From positions 13,825,387 to 13,889,386 of the forward strand of contig OU612069.1 of NCBI GenBank assembly GCA_914767715.1: a stretch of 64,000 nt of DNA. The letters run 5' to 3'. Position numbers and translations under genes: made by a program. The stretch comes from Membranipora membranacea (lineage: Eukaryota; Bryozoa; Gymnolaemata; Cheilostomatida; Membraniporidae). Position 1 is the stretch's first letter. Each line of letters opens with the position of its first letter. The notes under the pieces were generated by a model. The model was not told the origin of the DNA and ran no database searches. It was given only the letters and a program-made list of their open reading frames with translations. This document shows, piece after piece, positions 38,201 through 50,055 of this stretch.

Positions 38201-40247
38201 TCAGGCGTTGGTCTGTTTTCCCGGACAACCAGACTGGGCTGGGGCGCTGAATGGGATATCTCACTCTCTGACAGATGCTAAGCTGCCAATGCATGAAAAA
38301 ACTGTCCGAATCAAGACTGTAATCACAGATCCCCGTTACGGCTGGCAAGGGTTAAGTGGGAAAAAAAGGTCAGTTCACCCCTTAATGTCTTAACCAATCA
38401 TATGACAATTGAAAAGAGAGACATTGGTATTAGCCCCAGTTTTGTACACATTTGGGCGGTTTTTCACATCTGAATAGAGACACAAAGGTACTGATGAATT
38501 GATTTCGACAAACCACAACAATAAATATTTGGATCCATGTGTGTTTTAGTCGAGGGATACTAAGAGAGATAAAAAATGAAGGTCCAAAGGAAGACTTGAT
38601 CGTTATAGTAGACTTTCCTCAAAAACACGGCTGGAAAGGATTGTACTCAGAGCTTGAACTTGTTGAAGGTTGTGGACTGGAAGTGAGTAATTAAATATTG
38701 AAGCTGTATTAGTTTTTATTTCAATATAAAAATTATTATAAAATAATAATATCTTAAATTGCAGTATTCTGTTACTACACAGTTAAAAGCAACCTTCAAA
38801 TATGCCCGAAACATAACTCAGTGGTAAGGGCGTCTTCCACTTGATCAGCCGGTTGTGGGTTCAAATCTCTCCGGGTACCAACATTTTTTTACATTTTGAC
38901 TAATCAGAACTCAAAATAACGGAGGTCTTTGTTATGCACAACAACATACTGCATGCAGATAAAAGAACCCTCCTGTATGATATGACTTCATGCATGAGGA
39001 CGCAGTCACCAGCCACTGCAACTCCAGCCTTGTTGTAAATGTTTCATGCTGACTTATAGCTGTCAGTGGTTTAACAAGGAGACCTAGTCATCACTATAAA
39101 AACCTCTTCCTATGCATACAACACGGTGCAAGTCATAGTCAGCATTGACAGCCAGCACCTATTATTTTTAGGTTGGTGATAAAGTGAGAGTGAGTGCAAA
39201 GATCCCAAAACCAGAGCGAGGCTGGGGCTCTGTGAACGGAAGTAGCGTAGGAGAAGTTAAAGAGATAGAAGGATCAAAAGAGCAAGAGGAAGTGGTGGTG
39301 GAGTTTCCAGAGTGTAAGGAGTGGGTTGGCTTTGCTAATGAACTGGAGATTTCAAGGAGACCTTTCTCTGGCGAGAAAGTTCAGGTTTGTAAACATATTA
39401 TTTTGACATTAAATTCATGAATTGATAGACATTTATTATTATTCCATCATTTAATGGATGATTGAAGATTGATCTTTGATCTATGTGTGCACTGATATGG
39501 TTTGAAATTATCAGCTTTTTTACCTGTTACTACTTACTACAGAGATTACGTGCTAGTTTGGTTAGCTGATGTGAAACAGAAAATCTTGAAACTATGAATA
39601 GTCTTACCACAAGGAAATTAGCAGTGATTTATGTCTTGCCACTACCACATCAAAATGTCTCAAAATCTTAGAAATTTCTGAGATTAAAAAAGCACATTGG
39701 TGGGTACAAGGCTAAATAATCATGCTGTATTGAGCTGACATATGAAATTATGACTTCAGGTAAAATTAACTGTTGAGACACCAAAGCTCGGCTGGGGAGG
39801 AGTTAAACATGATGATGTTGGGATGCTGCGGGAAATTCTGAAGGATGATGATATGGGTAGGTCCATGTTAACCGATTTGATGTATTGCAATTCCTTCGCT
39901 AGACAGTGACTACTGTCGCCAATTTTGTGCTATGCGTTTCGAAAGTCTGTCTCAATAGAACCTTCAAATAGTTGAGGGAGGCCCAGCATGCCAACATGAG
40001 CAAATTAATATGGTTTTTTGTATGATGCATGATGCTGCTCAATAAATCATTGAGTAAAGCAGTTTGAAAATACAAATTCTTCATTTTAGGTGAAGTTGGC
40101 CAGATATGGTTTTCTAACAGAAGAAAGAAATGGTCATGTATGTTAGATGAGTTAGAACCTGCCAGGTACCAACCACCAGAGTATGTGGAAGAAAATACAG
40201 GTCATGGTCTTCTCAACCTGTCCAGGCTTGCTGCCTTACGATGGTGA
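35274..40247 (+). CDS. RING gene C: RING lacking first zinc ligand, coiled coil, four SH3-like repeats
   Basis: Twelve plus-strand exons: 35274-35441, 35823-35997, 36189-36383, 36532-36620, 36860-36967, 37293-37581 (donor could be 37446), 37812-38005, 38205-38368, 38550-38682, 39172-39384, 39760-39856, 40090-40247. They give about 660 residues. The RING region (residues 15-54) keeps CQH, CLPC and CPQC, but its first pair reads FGVC instead of CxxC, so one zinc ligand is missing. A Lys-rich linker (KKTRKKKGKQK, near residue 160) may act as a nuclear signal. Coiled coil covers about 180-341. SH3-like repeats follow, including VGDKVRVSAKIPKPERGW (506) and LDELEPARYQPP near the end. The exon structure is almost that of gene B, its closest paralogue. 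E3 activity may be reduced. SINEs lie in introns 5 and 9. Confidence 0.88.
37105..37268 (-). repeat. tRNA-derived SINE, family 1, head truncated
   Basis: Body of the family (CACACACCACATCCCGAAGC, GGGGCGAGACTGCAA, GGCCAACCAAACCCCAGTA, GGACTGCA) without the tRNA-like end, in intron 5 of gene C just before the exon 6 acceptor. Confidence 0.8.
38800..39130 (+). repeat. tRNA-like SINE, family 3
   Basis: The head at about 38803-38880 has a box A-like TAACTCAGTGGTAAGGGC and a box B-like GGTTCAAATCTC, ending CCGGGTACCA. The acceptor stem pairs only in part, so this is not a working tRNA gene. A non-tRNA tail follows to about 39125. It lies in intron 9 of gene C; no second copy was noticed. Confidence 0.6.
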
Positions 40248-42551
40248 AATCGTCATCATCATTTCATTTTGTTTTGTTTTCGTATTCTTGCCAGGTTTTA
40301 ACAAGTTACATTGAAACATTTTGTCACATAGTGGCTAAAAACACGAAGTCAAAATATAGACTGCTACTACTAGTCTGTTGTTGATGTTTTACATTACATA
40401 TGTCAGGGTGACAATTTTTAAAGCCTGCACCAGTACTATAAACAAATTGATATATTATGTTAGGGTGATAATTTTAAAACATGCAGCAGTACTATAAACA
40501 AATTGATATATTTCTTGAGATTCATTATCAGACAGGATAAATACCAGACAGAATTACTGTACCGAAGGAATGGCAAAAAAAAACCAACAATAGCAACTTT
40601 CTGCGGTGATAGCCCAACCAGAGAGAATGTTTTCAACACCATCTCTGAGGGTAGTCACTACCATGATAAACCGACATTAACAATTTTCTGCGGTGATAGC
40701 TCAACCAGAGAAAATGTGTGCATCACCATCTTTGAGGGTAGTCGCTACCATGATAAAAGCATATGCAGAGATCTTAGTACTAAAGTTTTTTTTTGGAGAG
40801 ATCTAGCGAACGCTTCCAACTGCATGCAAAGTAACCGGGCTTGATCCATGGAAAAGGAGCTAGGGTGGGGAAAGTTGCTGACGTTTTTTTAAAACGTGAC
40901 AAAATAATGAGACACACAACATCGTCTTCCTTCAAACCTCATTTTGAACAAGAGGTGATGGTACAGTCAATAAAGCCATATCCATATCTAAATCCATAAA
41001 CCCATAATCTGATAAATATTAATGATTTTACGTTATAGTTGAATCTTGAGGTGTTGAGATTATATTGTGAAACTAACGTTGAGTTTAAAAGTAAACAGAA
41101 TTATTAACAGCCTATCAGTAGATAGGATTTTATTTAAAAAAGAAAAACAAAACGACACTTAATGGCGTTTTATTATAACTGTGAATTAACCCTGGTTTGT
41201 GGAGATTTCTATTTTAGCATCAGCTTAGTATGACCTCCCTACCTTCTGACATATATATATGAGGACCCGAACGCCAGAGTAATACACAACAGTAGAAATA
41301 ATGTCGAGTCCAGTATAGCACCTAACTTCCACCATCACTCCTAAAGAAGAAAGAGAATACAATTACCAGTTATCATCAACCTCAGCAATACTTACATCAG
41401 CTGCACCTGAATGTACAACACTATATTATATGATCAAAGTGAAACCGCCTACCAGAAGACCGTGTCACATATACATCAGTGGCACAACAATACGTATAGA
41501 GATCAGTTAGTATTAAGACAGGAACGCAACAGGACCGTCGTCCTATTTTAGCAGTGGCTTAGATTGTGAAGTAAAAGAATTGATTGTATCATATAATATA
41601 TTGTATTGTTGTGTAATTCGAAGTTATATCAACTTATCTGTGCAATCAGTGACTAAATCAGAACTCATCTGGCATTCTGGCCTATAGCCAAGGACAAGAG
41701 TGCAAGGACAGTCAGGTTAGAATACTCAGAACGACTTTTAATATTTTTATCTTATATAAATATTTTATATGTGTATTTTGTCTCAATTGAATTAAATGGT
41801 CAGGGTAATTAAATAAATAGTCTTAGTCTAAACAGATTAGTTTTATGCCTGTCTGGTTGACATAAATAATTGATAATCCAAGCAGCTTGACTCTTTAGTA
41901 GTCGCAATTGTGTATTCAAAGGCAATCCTAACCTCACGCACTTGTGGACGGCCTTGTCGGCGCTTTCATGTAATAGATCATAGACAGACATCAAAAGTTG
42001 CAATATATATATAACTTGTGATGAATTAAATAGACTGTGTATTATAATAATCTTGAATTAAATTTAAGTTAACACTCGTGACGACGTCTAGTGAATTAAG
42101 CTCATGAGTAGATAAACAGTGCGTGTTACATTGTGTCAGGAAATTAATTGATATCGGTCATTGACGACCATCAGAATTTGTCGCAACAGTGTATTGTATA
42201 TCAGTCTATAGTAGATCCGTGTATTGTGTATCAGCCTATCTTTGTGACCCTTCTGTGGGATATAATAATGATTCATAATTCGAGCGATGGCTTTCAGTGC
42301 TAAAATACATAGAACCTTAAATTAAATATAAAAGCCCTCTCGCTCATCAGAGTAGACTCAAAGCAAGCCAACTACACCCTGTTGTGTACACGGCCCAGTC
42401 CGTCTCTCACACATATTCAATGCTTTTATTTTGCTTTGTCTCTTTAGCATTTCATTTTCTATTGATTGATTCTTTCAATGAAGTTTATATAACTAATCAA
42501 TACACCTATATGTTTCCCCAATATATAAGGAATAATAAAACAATTATAGCT

Positions 42552-43130
42552 GAATATATGCTTAGCAATCGTAAAGTAAAGGCTGTAATGTAGGCGGCTT
42601 GATTATCAATAGAATATCGGGGAATTATCCAGTGTAATAGGGAATTTCCTTTCAATAATGGGACACTCCCTATTTCAGTTGCTCTAAAAATGACTAGCGT
42701 AACGAGTACTCAGAGAGAACAATAAAACAGACGGATGAATACTGAGGATAGCTGCTACTATGCAGACATAAAGCAGACCCATGTTTAATTCTTGAAGTAC
42801 ATATATTGAGGATTTTGGACTGACTCAAAGCTCAAAGTGGTAACTGGGGCGGTATCAGAAAGCCGGTAAGGTATTATTGGTGTTAACTAGTCTTTTAATT
42901 GAATAAATGCTCAGCAAGCGTAAAGTTCAGACCGTAATGTAGGCAACTTGATTATCAATAGCATGTTGGGGAATTTTCCAGTTAAATAGGGAGTTCCCCT
43001 TCAATCAAGGGAAAGTCCCTATTTTAGTTGCTCTAAAAAACTGTCTGGTTCAGAAACTCGTACACAGGATAAGCGGTGAATAATCAAAACTTATTACTGC
43101 TCCTATGCAGAGATACAATAGACAAGGTGT
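42552..43130 (+). repeat. Direct duplication of a ~230-bp upstream block of gene D
   Basis: Copies at about 42552-42785 and 42900-43130, roughly 349 bp apart, share GTAATGTAGGC, TTGATTATCAATAG, GGGGAATT.TCC, TTGCTCTAAAAA and CTATGCAGA blocks. The NF-kB-like sites lie within them. The second copy ends about 410 bp before the gene D start codon. Confidence 0.85.
42640..43019 (+). promoter_or_regulatory. Cluster of NF-kB-like sites upstream of gene D
   Basis: Exact GGGRNNYYCC matches are GGGAATTTCC at 42640-42649 and GGGAGTTCCC at 42989-42998. GGAAAGTCCC at 43010-43019 is the reverse complement of the classical GGGACTTTCC. Longer variants (GGGGAATTATCC at 42619, GGGGAATTTTCC at 42968, GGGACACTCCC at 42660) lie between them. 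Regulation by Rel proteins is inferred. Confidence 0.5.
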
Positions 43131-43542
43131 ACTTCTTAAATCACTCAGATTGAGACCAGGTAAGATATTACTTCTTTTAGAAATTTAATCTGCCTTAGGC
43201 TTCTTTGTAACCGGGCTGACCGTATTGAAACTTGTTGTTTTGTTGGTGTGGTTCAAGTGAGGTTAAGTTCCTCATTGAGCAGTCAGTGTCTAGTGGTTGG
43301 TACTAGCCAATATGTTGGCTATGAGACATTGGCTAGATCGGTACACACATACGGTTACCATTGGGTGCTGGATTCAGACTCTGTCAAATTCTCCAGCAGT
43401 GCAAGTTAGCTCAGCCAATGAGCCAAGAGAAATCCTGCAAAAGAATAGTTATTATGACTATAAACCATAACATGAGCAACGGCAGAATACATCATTGCAC
43501 CACATCTTTGTTTTAGCAGGTCTGAATTGAGAACGCCATGTT

Positions 43543-46500
43543 ATGGAGAATACGGGAGCATCAAGTTCTGGGCTTGACAAAACGTTATCACATTTAATTG
43601 AATGCAATGTTTGCAAAGAACCAGCAAAGCAACAGAAGGTCTTAGCATGCCAACATAGCATGTGCATTCCATGTGTGAAGAAACTAATAATCGAGAGGAG
43701 GCGATTTAAGTGCTCACTTTGTAACAAGGTAGGCTCTTCTATGATATAATCAGTATTCATTCTTAGAGCAACAGCCGCTTTCTACATTGCCTGAAAACTT
43801 GAGACAAGCTGATAAAAAAATGTGCTGTGATTCCTTGATCATCAAAGTTATCTTGTAGCAACAATTCTTATTTGTGGCCAACTTTAAACTAAGGGGACAA
43901 CTATGATTTCAAACATTTTTTGAATGTTTATCGGAGGTCGAATATGTCAAAGTTTTGGCTCTGACTTGATAGGCTGTTGGGCAGCATAGACAGCCAAAGC
44001 AGGGTCACTGAAAGTACATACTGAGATATAGTGAAAGGGAAACTGAATAACTTCCATAATCGTTATTTACCAATAGGTACTTTCAGGAAAATACCATTTG
44101 ACTTGGCATTAGCTCTCTCCCTCCCACCAGCCAATTAAAACGCCCCCAACACATCAAAGAACAAGTCTATCTCTTATTAGGTAAACCTGATGCCCAATGG
44201 AGGACTAGATGACCTGCCTGACAGTCTTATTGCCAAGCAGTTAGCAGATTTGATGGTCAAGGATGAAAACATATCAGCGACAGGTCAGGAATGATTAAGA
44301 ATATGATTGCATGTATGCACAAATCGGTCAATTGCCACAGAGTTTTGACAGGATAGCCTATAAATACATTGCGAAAAGTTCGATATTTCTTCTTCAATTT
44401 TTTAAGTCCTACTTTGAGTTGATACCACTTCAGAACTTGTTTAAAAAATTGTGTGTTTTAATGCAAATACAAGAAAATGTATCCTGTTCTGCAGTTGATG
44501 ACCTAGATGCAAATCCCGTAGCCCAGTCAAAGGAAATCCTAGGCAGTGAGGACACATCTGAGAAAACACATGTAGACAGTCAAACCATTGACCCATCAAC
44601 AAAACCGAAACAAGGTGAGTAACAATCAACTCATGTGTATAGATAGCCCGACTTGACAAGCTTTGTTCGGATGGAGGGATGAAAGCTTGTCAGCTCATGG
44701 AAACGAGCTGTCGGACAGATGAGTTGTCCCCCACTGAACAACGCTTGAAAAGACAGGCTAGTGTAAAGATTTTGTCAATTCGGAATCTCAGATAAATTAG
44801 TTCATTAGGTTAATTGTTTATATATTTTTATCACCCCATGACATGGTGTTGATATAAACCTTTAGATCATACAAAATGTTCTCTCTTTCATCAATTATGA
44901 AGCGATGTATGTAACGACATGTCAGTTGGAAGATAACAAGTCAGTTATGTAATGTAATGAGTTGAATAACTCACCCTGAAATAAATGCAGCCAATTGTTT
45001 TGTTTAATTTTAGTGCCTCCTGCCCGAACCACTTTTACTGTCCCCACTCCAGATCCAGAGCCTCAGCCTGACCCTAAGGTTGCAAGAAAGGGTAAGTTAT
45101 AATGATATTTATGTAAAGTTTTTCCCACCAAATAACTCTGACGTGTTTCAATCTGAATCAAGGTGAACATGGACTAAGTTTACCCTCTCATTTTCACTAT
45201 TCTGTTAGTTTAAAGTGCAACCAAGGTTTCGAACAACTTCTCATTGATGGCCATTGATTCATAGCGGATAGCACCTTCTGCATGGGGAAAAAGACAAAAT
45301 ATAATTCGGATGATTATTCAGCCAGAATCCTTGTGAAACATTTCTTCCATCAGGTACTCAAACTCAGCTAAAAGAGAATACCACATAGCAGTTTCCTGTT
45401 CCTGTTATTATTTAGCCAGTGCTCTATAATTATTACAGCAAAGTCTTGGAACCTCCCCTAAACTGAAGTGTTACCCAGCTTAGAGTCAGCAACTACTTTG
45501 AGTTTTGCATCGCGTAATGCACAAAGCTGATGCTGCCCAGCACATTATTTGCTATCCATTAATGCATTGCTGCGAAACCTTGGTTGCCCTTTAAATAAAA
45601 GTACTCAAGTTGGTCTCGTAGTAAATGAAGTGACTAAAAATACAATGTTTACAACAACTAGCGTTTATATTTCAAGCGGAAAAGCAGAAGAGGAAGAAAG
45701 TTGAAAAGCTGAAGAAATTGAAGAACGGTGCTGAGGGGTTCCTAAATGAATTTGACAGTTTGGTAAGTTTGTGTTGATGAAACTCAAGCTTGTCTCTGTG
45801 TAGGTAACTTTGGAAAATAAAATTGAGAAAGGTTACTTGAAAGTGGATGATTTCCTACATTTATAATGTGTGCATAGGTTCAGAGAACAAAGTAACAAAT
45901 TCAGATTTGACGTTCTACTGACACTGAACTGTAAACCAGCATTCAATCAAACAGAGGTCATGGCTAGGACAGGAGCAGGTATTAAACCCAGTCCCTACCA
46001 TGAGGTATTGCTTCCTCAGGTCTGGACCAGGTCTGGGATGGCACGCCTTTTTCTATTGCATTTTAGGAATCATCTGCTATTACTCCACCACCAACACTTC
46101 TCTGATCAAATCGTTATATTTGCAGAAGCGCACTCATGAGAGAAAACGCACCATTTTGGAGCAGGATATCGGGAAAACAAAGGAAGCAGTGGAAAACTAT
46201 AGAAAAGAGATTGAAAAGCTTTGCAATGAGAAGGTGCATTTAGCAATTTAGTTGCATTGAAGTTTCCATGAAAAAATTCATATTATCAAACTGAAAATAT
46301 CATTTAACTGAAAATAAGCTCCAATGCTCAAGGGATAACACATTAAGTAGATAACCCGTTTAATACAAAGCCACTTAGTGAATGAATGAATATTTATTTT
46401 ATGTATGTATATATTTTTACAAATAAATATATATAAATAAATTGTATTATTGTTTTTTATAGATTGAGGCCCTTGAGAACATTGAAGCATCAAGGAAAGC

Positions 46501-49500
46501 TAGATGGCAAAGATCGGAGGAGAATTATCAGGAGGATGCTAGCAGAATCAAAGAGCTCCTACATAGCAACATGACACTTCTGAAAAGCCTTAATTACCCT
46601 AAACGAATCCACGGACAGCAGAAAACTACCTTCTCTGATGAAACAATTGAGAAGGTCACTTCTTTGACAAATGCACTCAAAGAAATCCCAAAAGGTAAAA
46701 TATTTATCAAACTTTCATATGGTAACTGCGAAAATTGGATTCGGTTTCGAGTATAACAAAATCAGAATTTCTTTGTGGAGACTTCAACAGGGACAAACAC
46801 ATAAGATCAAATTACTGCAAATCTATGTCATTTCGAGAACAGCATTTATCAAATTTTACTGCAGTTACCTAATTGACCGCATTTTAGCATTGCTGACAAG
46901 TATTGAAAATAACGTTTTATATCCTTTGGGTTTTTTTCAAAAATAATTGTGCCTCTATTTGTCATGCATTGCCAAAAGTAATTTTCTGCTCTTTTATCAT
47001 TCTTCTAAAGTTGATCGTACTGATGGCATGGAAGACTCATGCTACTTTAACAGACCAAAGCCAGGAGATAGTGTCAGTCTTGCATTGGAGTGCCCTGAAA
47101 AAGGCCAGGCGATGATTGATTTTATCAATACTGCAGTACATCACGCAAGTGTAGGTGTGGTTATTGGAGAGATCGAAATAGATTATAATACTGAGGTATG
47201 TGTATTTAGTCAAATTTGCACATGTTGAAGGTATCTCAGTGATTAATCTGAGTGAAAACAAACCATATATCACTGTTTGTGAGAAGGTTGCCAAACGAAT
47301 AATGTAATAGAATATGATTTTATATCTTTGGTCAAATTTTCGAAAGACCGCAAGACTAAAAAACTATGGAAAGGAAGGAATTTAATTAGAATTCAATCTA
47401 ACGTTTTTGCATTCATACCTTGTCTCTATTTTGTCTATGATTGATTGGTGAAAGTTGGGTTTTTTTTCCACCGCACAGCCTATCAGTTCAGAGCCAGTCC
47501 ATTGGCTAATTAGGTACTCAGGAACATTTTGAGTCAACAGTTTATGAATGATTTCAGTACCAAGTTGTGTTTCCTGGAAATATTAACTGGGTTGGATGTT
47601 CACGCTTGCTCCGGAGGTCAGATGCCGTATGTAACGTGCCTTACATTGGTGACCGCGTAAGGGTAAAGCAAGTCGATGGCATACGTCTCTCATGGCGTAG
47701 CAGAAGTGTTGCAAGGTAAGTGAATATTTATAGGAATGTCATATATTTTATGCCTTGAACAGTTTGTGTGATCTTTGGGATTTTTTTTGTGATTTCGAAG
47801 ACCGGTCAACCTTGAAAATGAAACACATGGTTCTAACATAAAATTTCTTTGCAATGGCCCATGAGTTTTATTCAGCTGTTATTGAATATATTCGGCTTTG
47901 TTGACCAACTGTCTCAGGAATGCTTGCGACTATCTGTGATCTACAGAAGCAAAGTTGATTAAAAAAAGTCGCAAGGTTCAGTCACTGAATGGTTGGCGCA
48001 ATAGGGATGCGTTAAGGGCGAGGCTGCAATGTCTGCACCAATTTTGCTCTCAGTTTATAGGTAGGTCGGATCACATCTTGGGGCCCAATAATCCCCAGTA
48101 ATCAGTGGACTGCAGCGGGATTCAAACCCGCATTCATCAACACTTGCACGTAGAAGACCGGCGCCTTAACCATCTGAGTTTTAATTGAAACATACAATAG
48201 TGTTCACGCCTTTCCGGTTATAGTAAAAGGAACACCTTTGTCGATTTTCCTACGCTTTATTTCTAGACATCACCACAACTTAAATCACCTTTTTTTAGCA
48301 AACATGGCTACTTGAGGGAAATCAAGAAATCTGAAGACTCCAGAGAAGATGACTTGAGAGTGGTAGTAGACTTTCCAGATCAGCCGGATCATTTAATAGA
48401 ACTGTCAGTTCTTGAGAAAGTTCATAACCCAACCTTTGAGGTACATAGTTTGTTAATCAAGTTCAGCTTTCTCAGAGCAAAGGAGCAGGGGTCATTGCAT
48501 TGAATGACATGATAGTGAGAGTATGGTACATTACCGATGATACAATTTTAGTTTTCAAAGTCTAAGTGAAATGATCCGGTCAGCATTGTCTAATTTTATG
48601 TTGTTGAGTTGAGGTGTTGGACTGCATTAGTACTTTGCAGCGAGGGTAGATTAGTTGGTTTCATAGTGCACGGTTAGGGAGGGGAAATCTTAATTACTAG
48701 TCACATACATCGATAAACGTATCACCTGTATTAAAAGCTTTGCGAATATTCAGTTAGTTGTACTGTTAAGATTGCTGATGTCGTTGAAAAGTCTTTTTTA
48801 CTGGCTTTCAGGTTGGGGACAAGGTGCGGGTAAAAGATGAACCAACACATGGTTGGCAAGAACTGAATGGCAGTTCTGTCGGTACTGTGAAAACACTTGA
48901 TCGAAACTCCATAGAAGTTAATTTCCCTGGCTGCCCATCATGGAAGGGAATGCTGGCTGATCTTGAGCATTACAGACCTCCTGGGAGGGACGACAATGTT
49001 CAGGTTATCTATATATAATATCTCTCTTTGCAATATTGGTAAAATTTGAGTTACTGCAACTGTAGGTGCAGGTCAATCAAGAAAGACTAACTTCTAAGCA
49101 AGCTGTGTAATATGCTATGCCTAGCAGTGGTAAATTAGATATAGAAAGATTGAAGGTGAAGGGCAAAGCTACAGATGTTTTGATATTGAGGAGTGATGCC
49201 GAATCTGTATGCTAGTGCCCTTTCTATTGTTGCCTCCGTAATTTGGATTTCATCACATCAAATCTTCCACTTGAGTGATTATTTATTTATGGCATCCAGC
49301 AATTTATAAAAAGACAACTTTTTTTTCACGTCATCTTCATATAATCGCACTCTTAAACTATCTTTTCTGCATATTATACAGGTTAAGTTGAATATCGAGA
49401 AACCCACACTGGACTGGTCAGGTATGACTCATGACAGTGTAGGGACGCTTGAAGAAATTGTTTGCGATCGTAAACTAGGTAAGTAAGTTGTGTTATTGGA

Positions 49501-50055
49501 AAGAAAGATTGAGTATCTTGTCAACTACAAGGAACTCAAATGTTTCTCAGCTCAATAGAATTCTACTTCGCATATACAGAGATACAATACAAATTTATCG
49601 TAGTGTACTCTAAACTCGCCGCATATTTTTCAAAATCCCAGTCACAGATTGACCCCTCCATATGAGTATGAGATTTAATTTCTATTAATTCTAATTTTAA
49701 TAATTTCTCAAATACAGGTAAGCTTGCAAAGATCAAATTTAAAGACAGGACTATTCCCTGGTACTGTCTATACGATGAGATAGAAGTAGAACGCTACAAG
49801 AAACCAAAACCCAAGCCAGCCAAGGCCGAACATACAGACAGGGATAAAACTGATGACGAGGATGATGATGATACTTCTGATGAAGATAATTCGCCTGTAA
49901 GATACTATGCTGATTCCGATAATGACGATGACGTGAACTACTATGGATCAGGTTTGAGATACTATCAAGATGAGGACAGTGACGATGGCTGCTCTGCTCT
50001 GCTTGATGAACCGTGTTATGCCCCAGTTTTTATGACTGGCACATTTTTTTATTAG
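43543..50055 (+). CDS. RING gene D: RING, coiled coil, four SH3-like (Mind bomb/KEG) repeats, acidic tail
   Basis: Thirteen plus-strand exons: 43543-43728, 44181-44283, 44495-44614 (acceptor could be 44473), 45014-45091, 45677-45762, 46126-46233, 46463-46694, 47011-47195, 47558-47715, 48299-48440, 48812-49003, 49382-49478, 49718-50055. They sum to 2025 nt, 674 residues. The RING (residues 21-60) is complete: CNVC, CQH, CIPC, CSLC. A Pro/Asp-rich linker (about 137-162) is followed by a strongly charged coiled coil (about 163-304), with the conserved 36-codon exon at 192-227. SH3-like repeats follow: KPGDSVSL, IGDRVRVKQV, VGDKVRVKDEPTHGW (467) and the last repeat near 531-590. The C-terminal 80 residues form an Asp/Glu-rich tail with three short tyrosine-rich patches (RYYADSD, NYYGSG, RYYQDED). 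It is a probable E3 ligase; its 13-exon structure matches gene A. Confidence 0.92.
45209..45595. repeat. MITE-like element with 23-bp terminal inverted repeats
   Basis: The ends TTTAAAGTGCAACCAAGG... (45209-45231) and its reverse complement (45573-45595, one mismatch) bound about 387 bp without coding capacity, in intron 4 of gene D. Confidence 0.75.
47994..48180 (-). repeat. tRNA-derived SINE, family 1
   Basis: Minus-oriented copy in intron 9 of gene D. It has GGGCGAGGCTGCAATGTCTG, CCCCAGTAATCAGTGGACTG and a box B-like TTCAAACCC. The A-box region (CTTAACCATCTGAG) is at the right end. Confidence 0.85.

Larger units (their letters stand above)
40248..43542. other. Spacer between genes C and D
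   Basis: 3.3 kb with no supported exon. It holds the 3'UTR of gene C. Two near copies of a ~70-bp segment lie at about 40594-40680 and 40684-40760 (CTGCGGTGATAGC, CAACCAGAGA, TACCATGATAAA). The stretch at 41.2-42.4 kb is AT-rich with TATATATATGAGG and could be an old solo LTR, but its ends are not clear. A duplicated block with NF-kB-like sites lies at 42.55-43.13 kb. Confidence 0.45.

Noticed and set aside
41200-42400. Possible solo LTR with TATATATATGAGG
   Set aside because: No matched TG...CA ends, target duplication, primer site or coding remnant could be defined.
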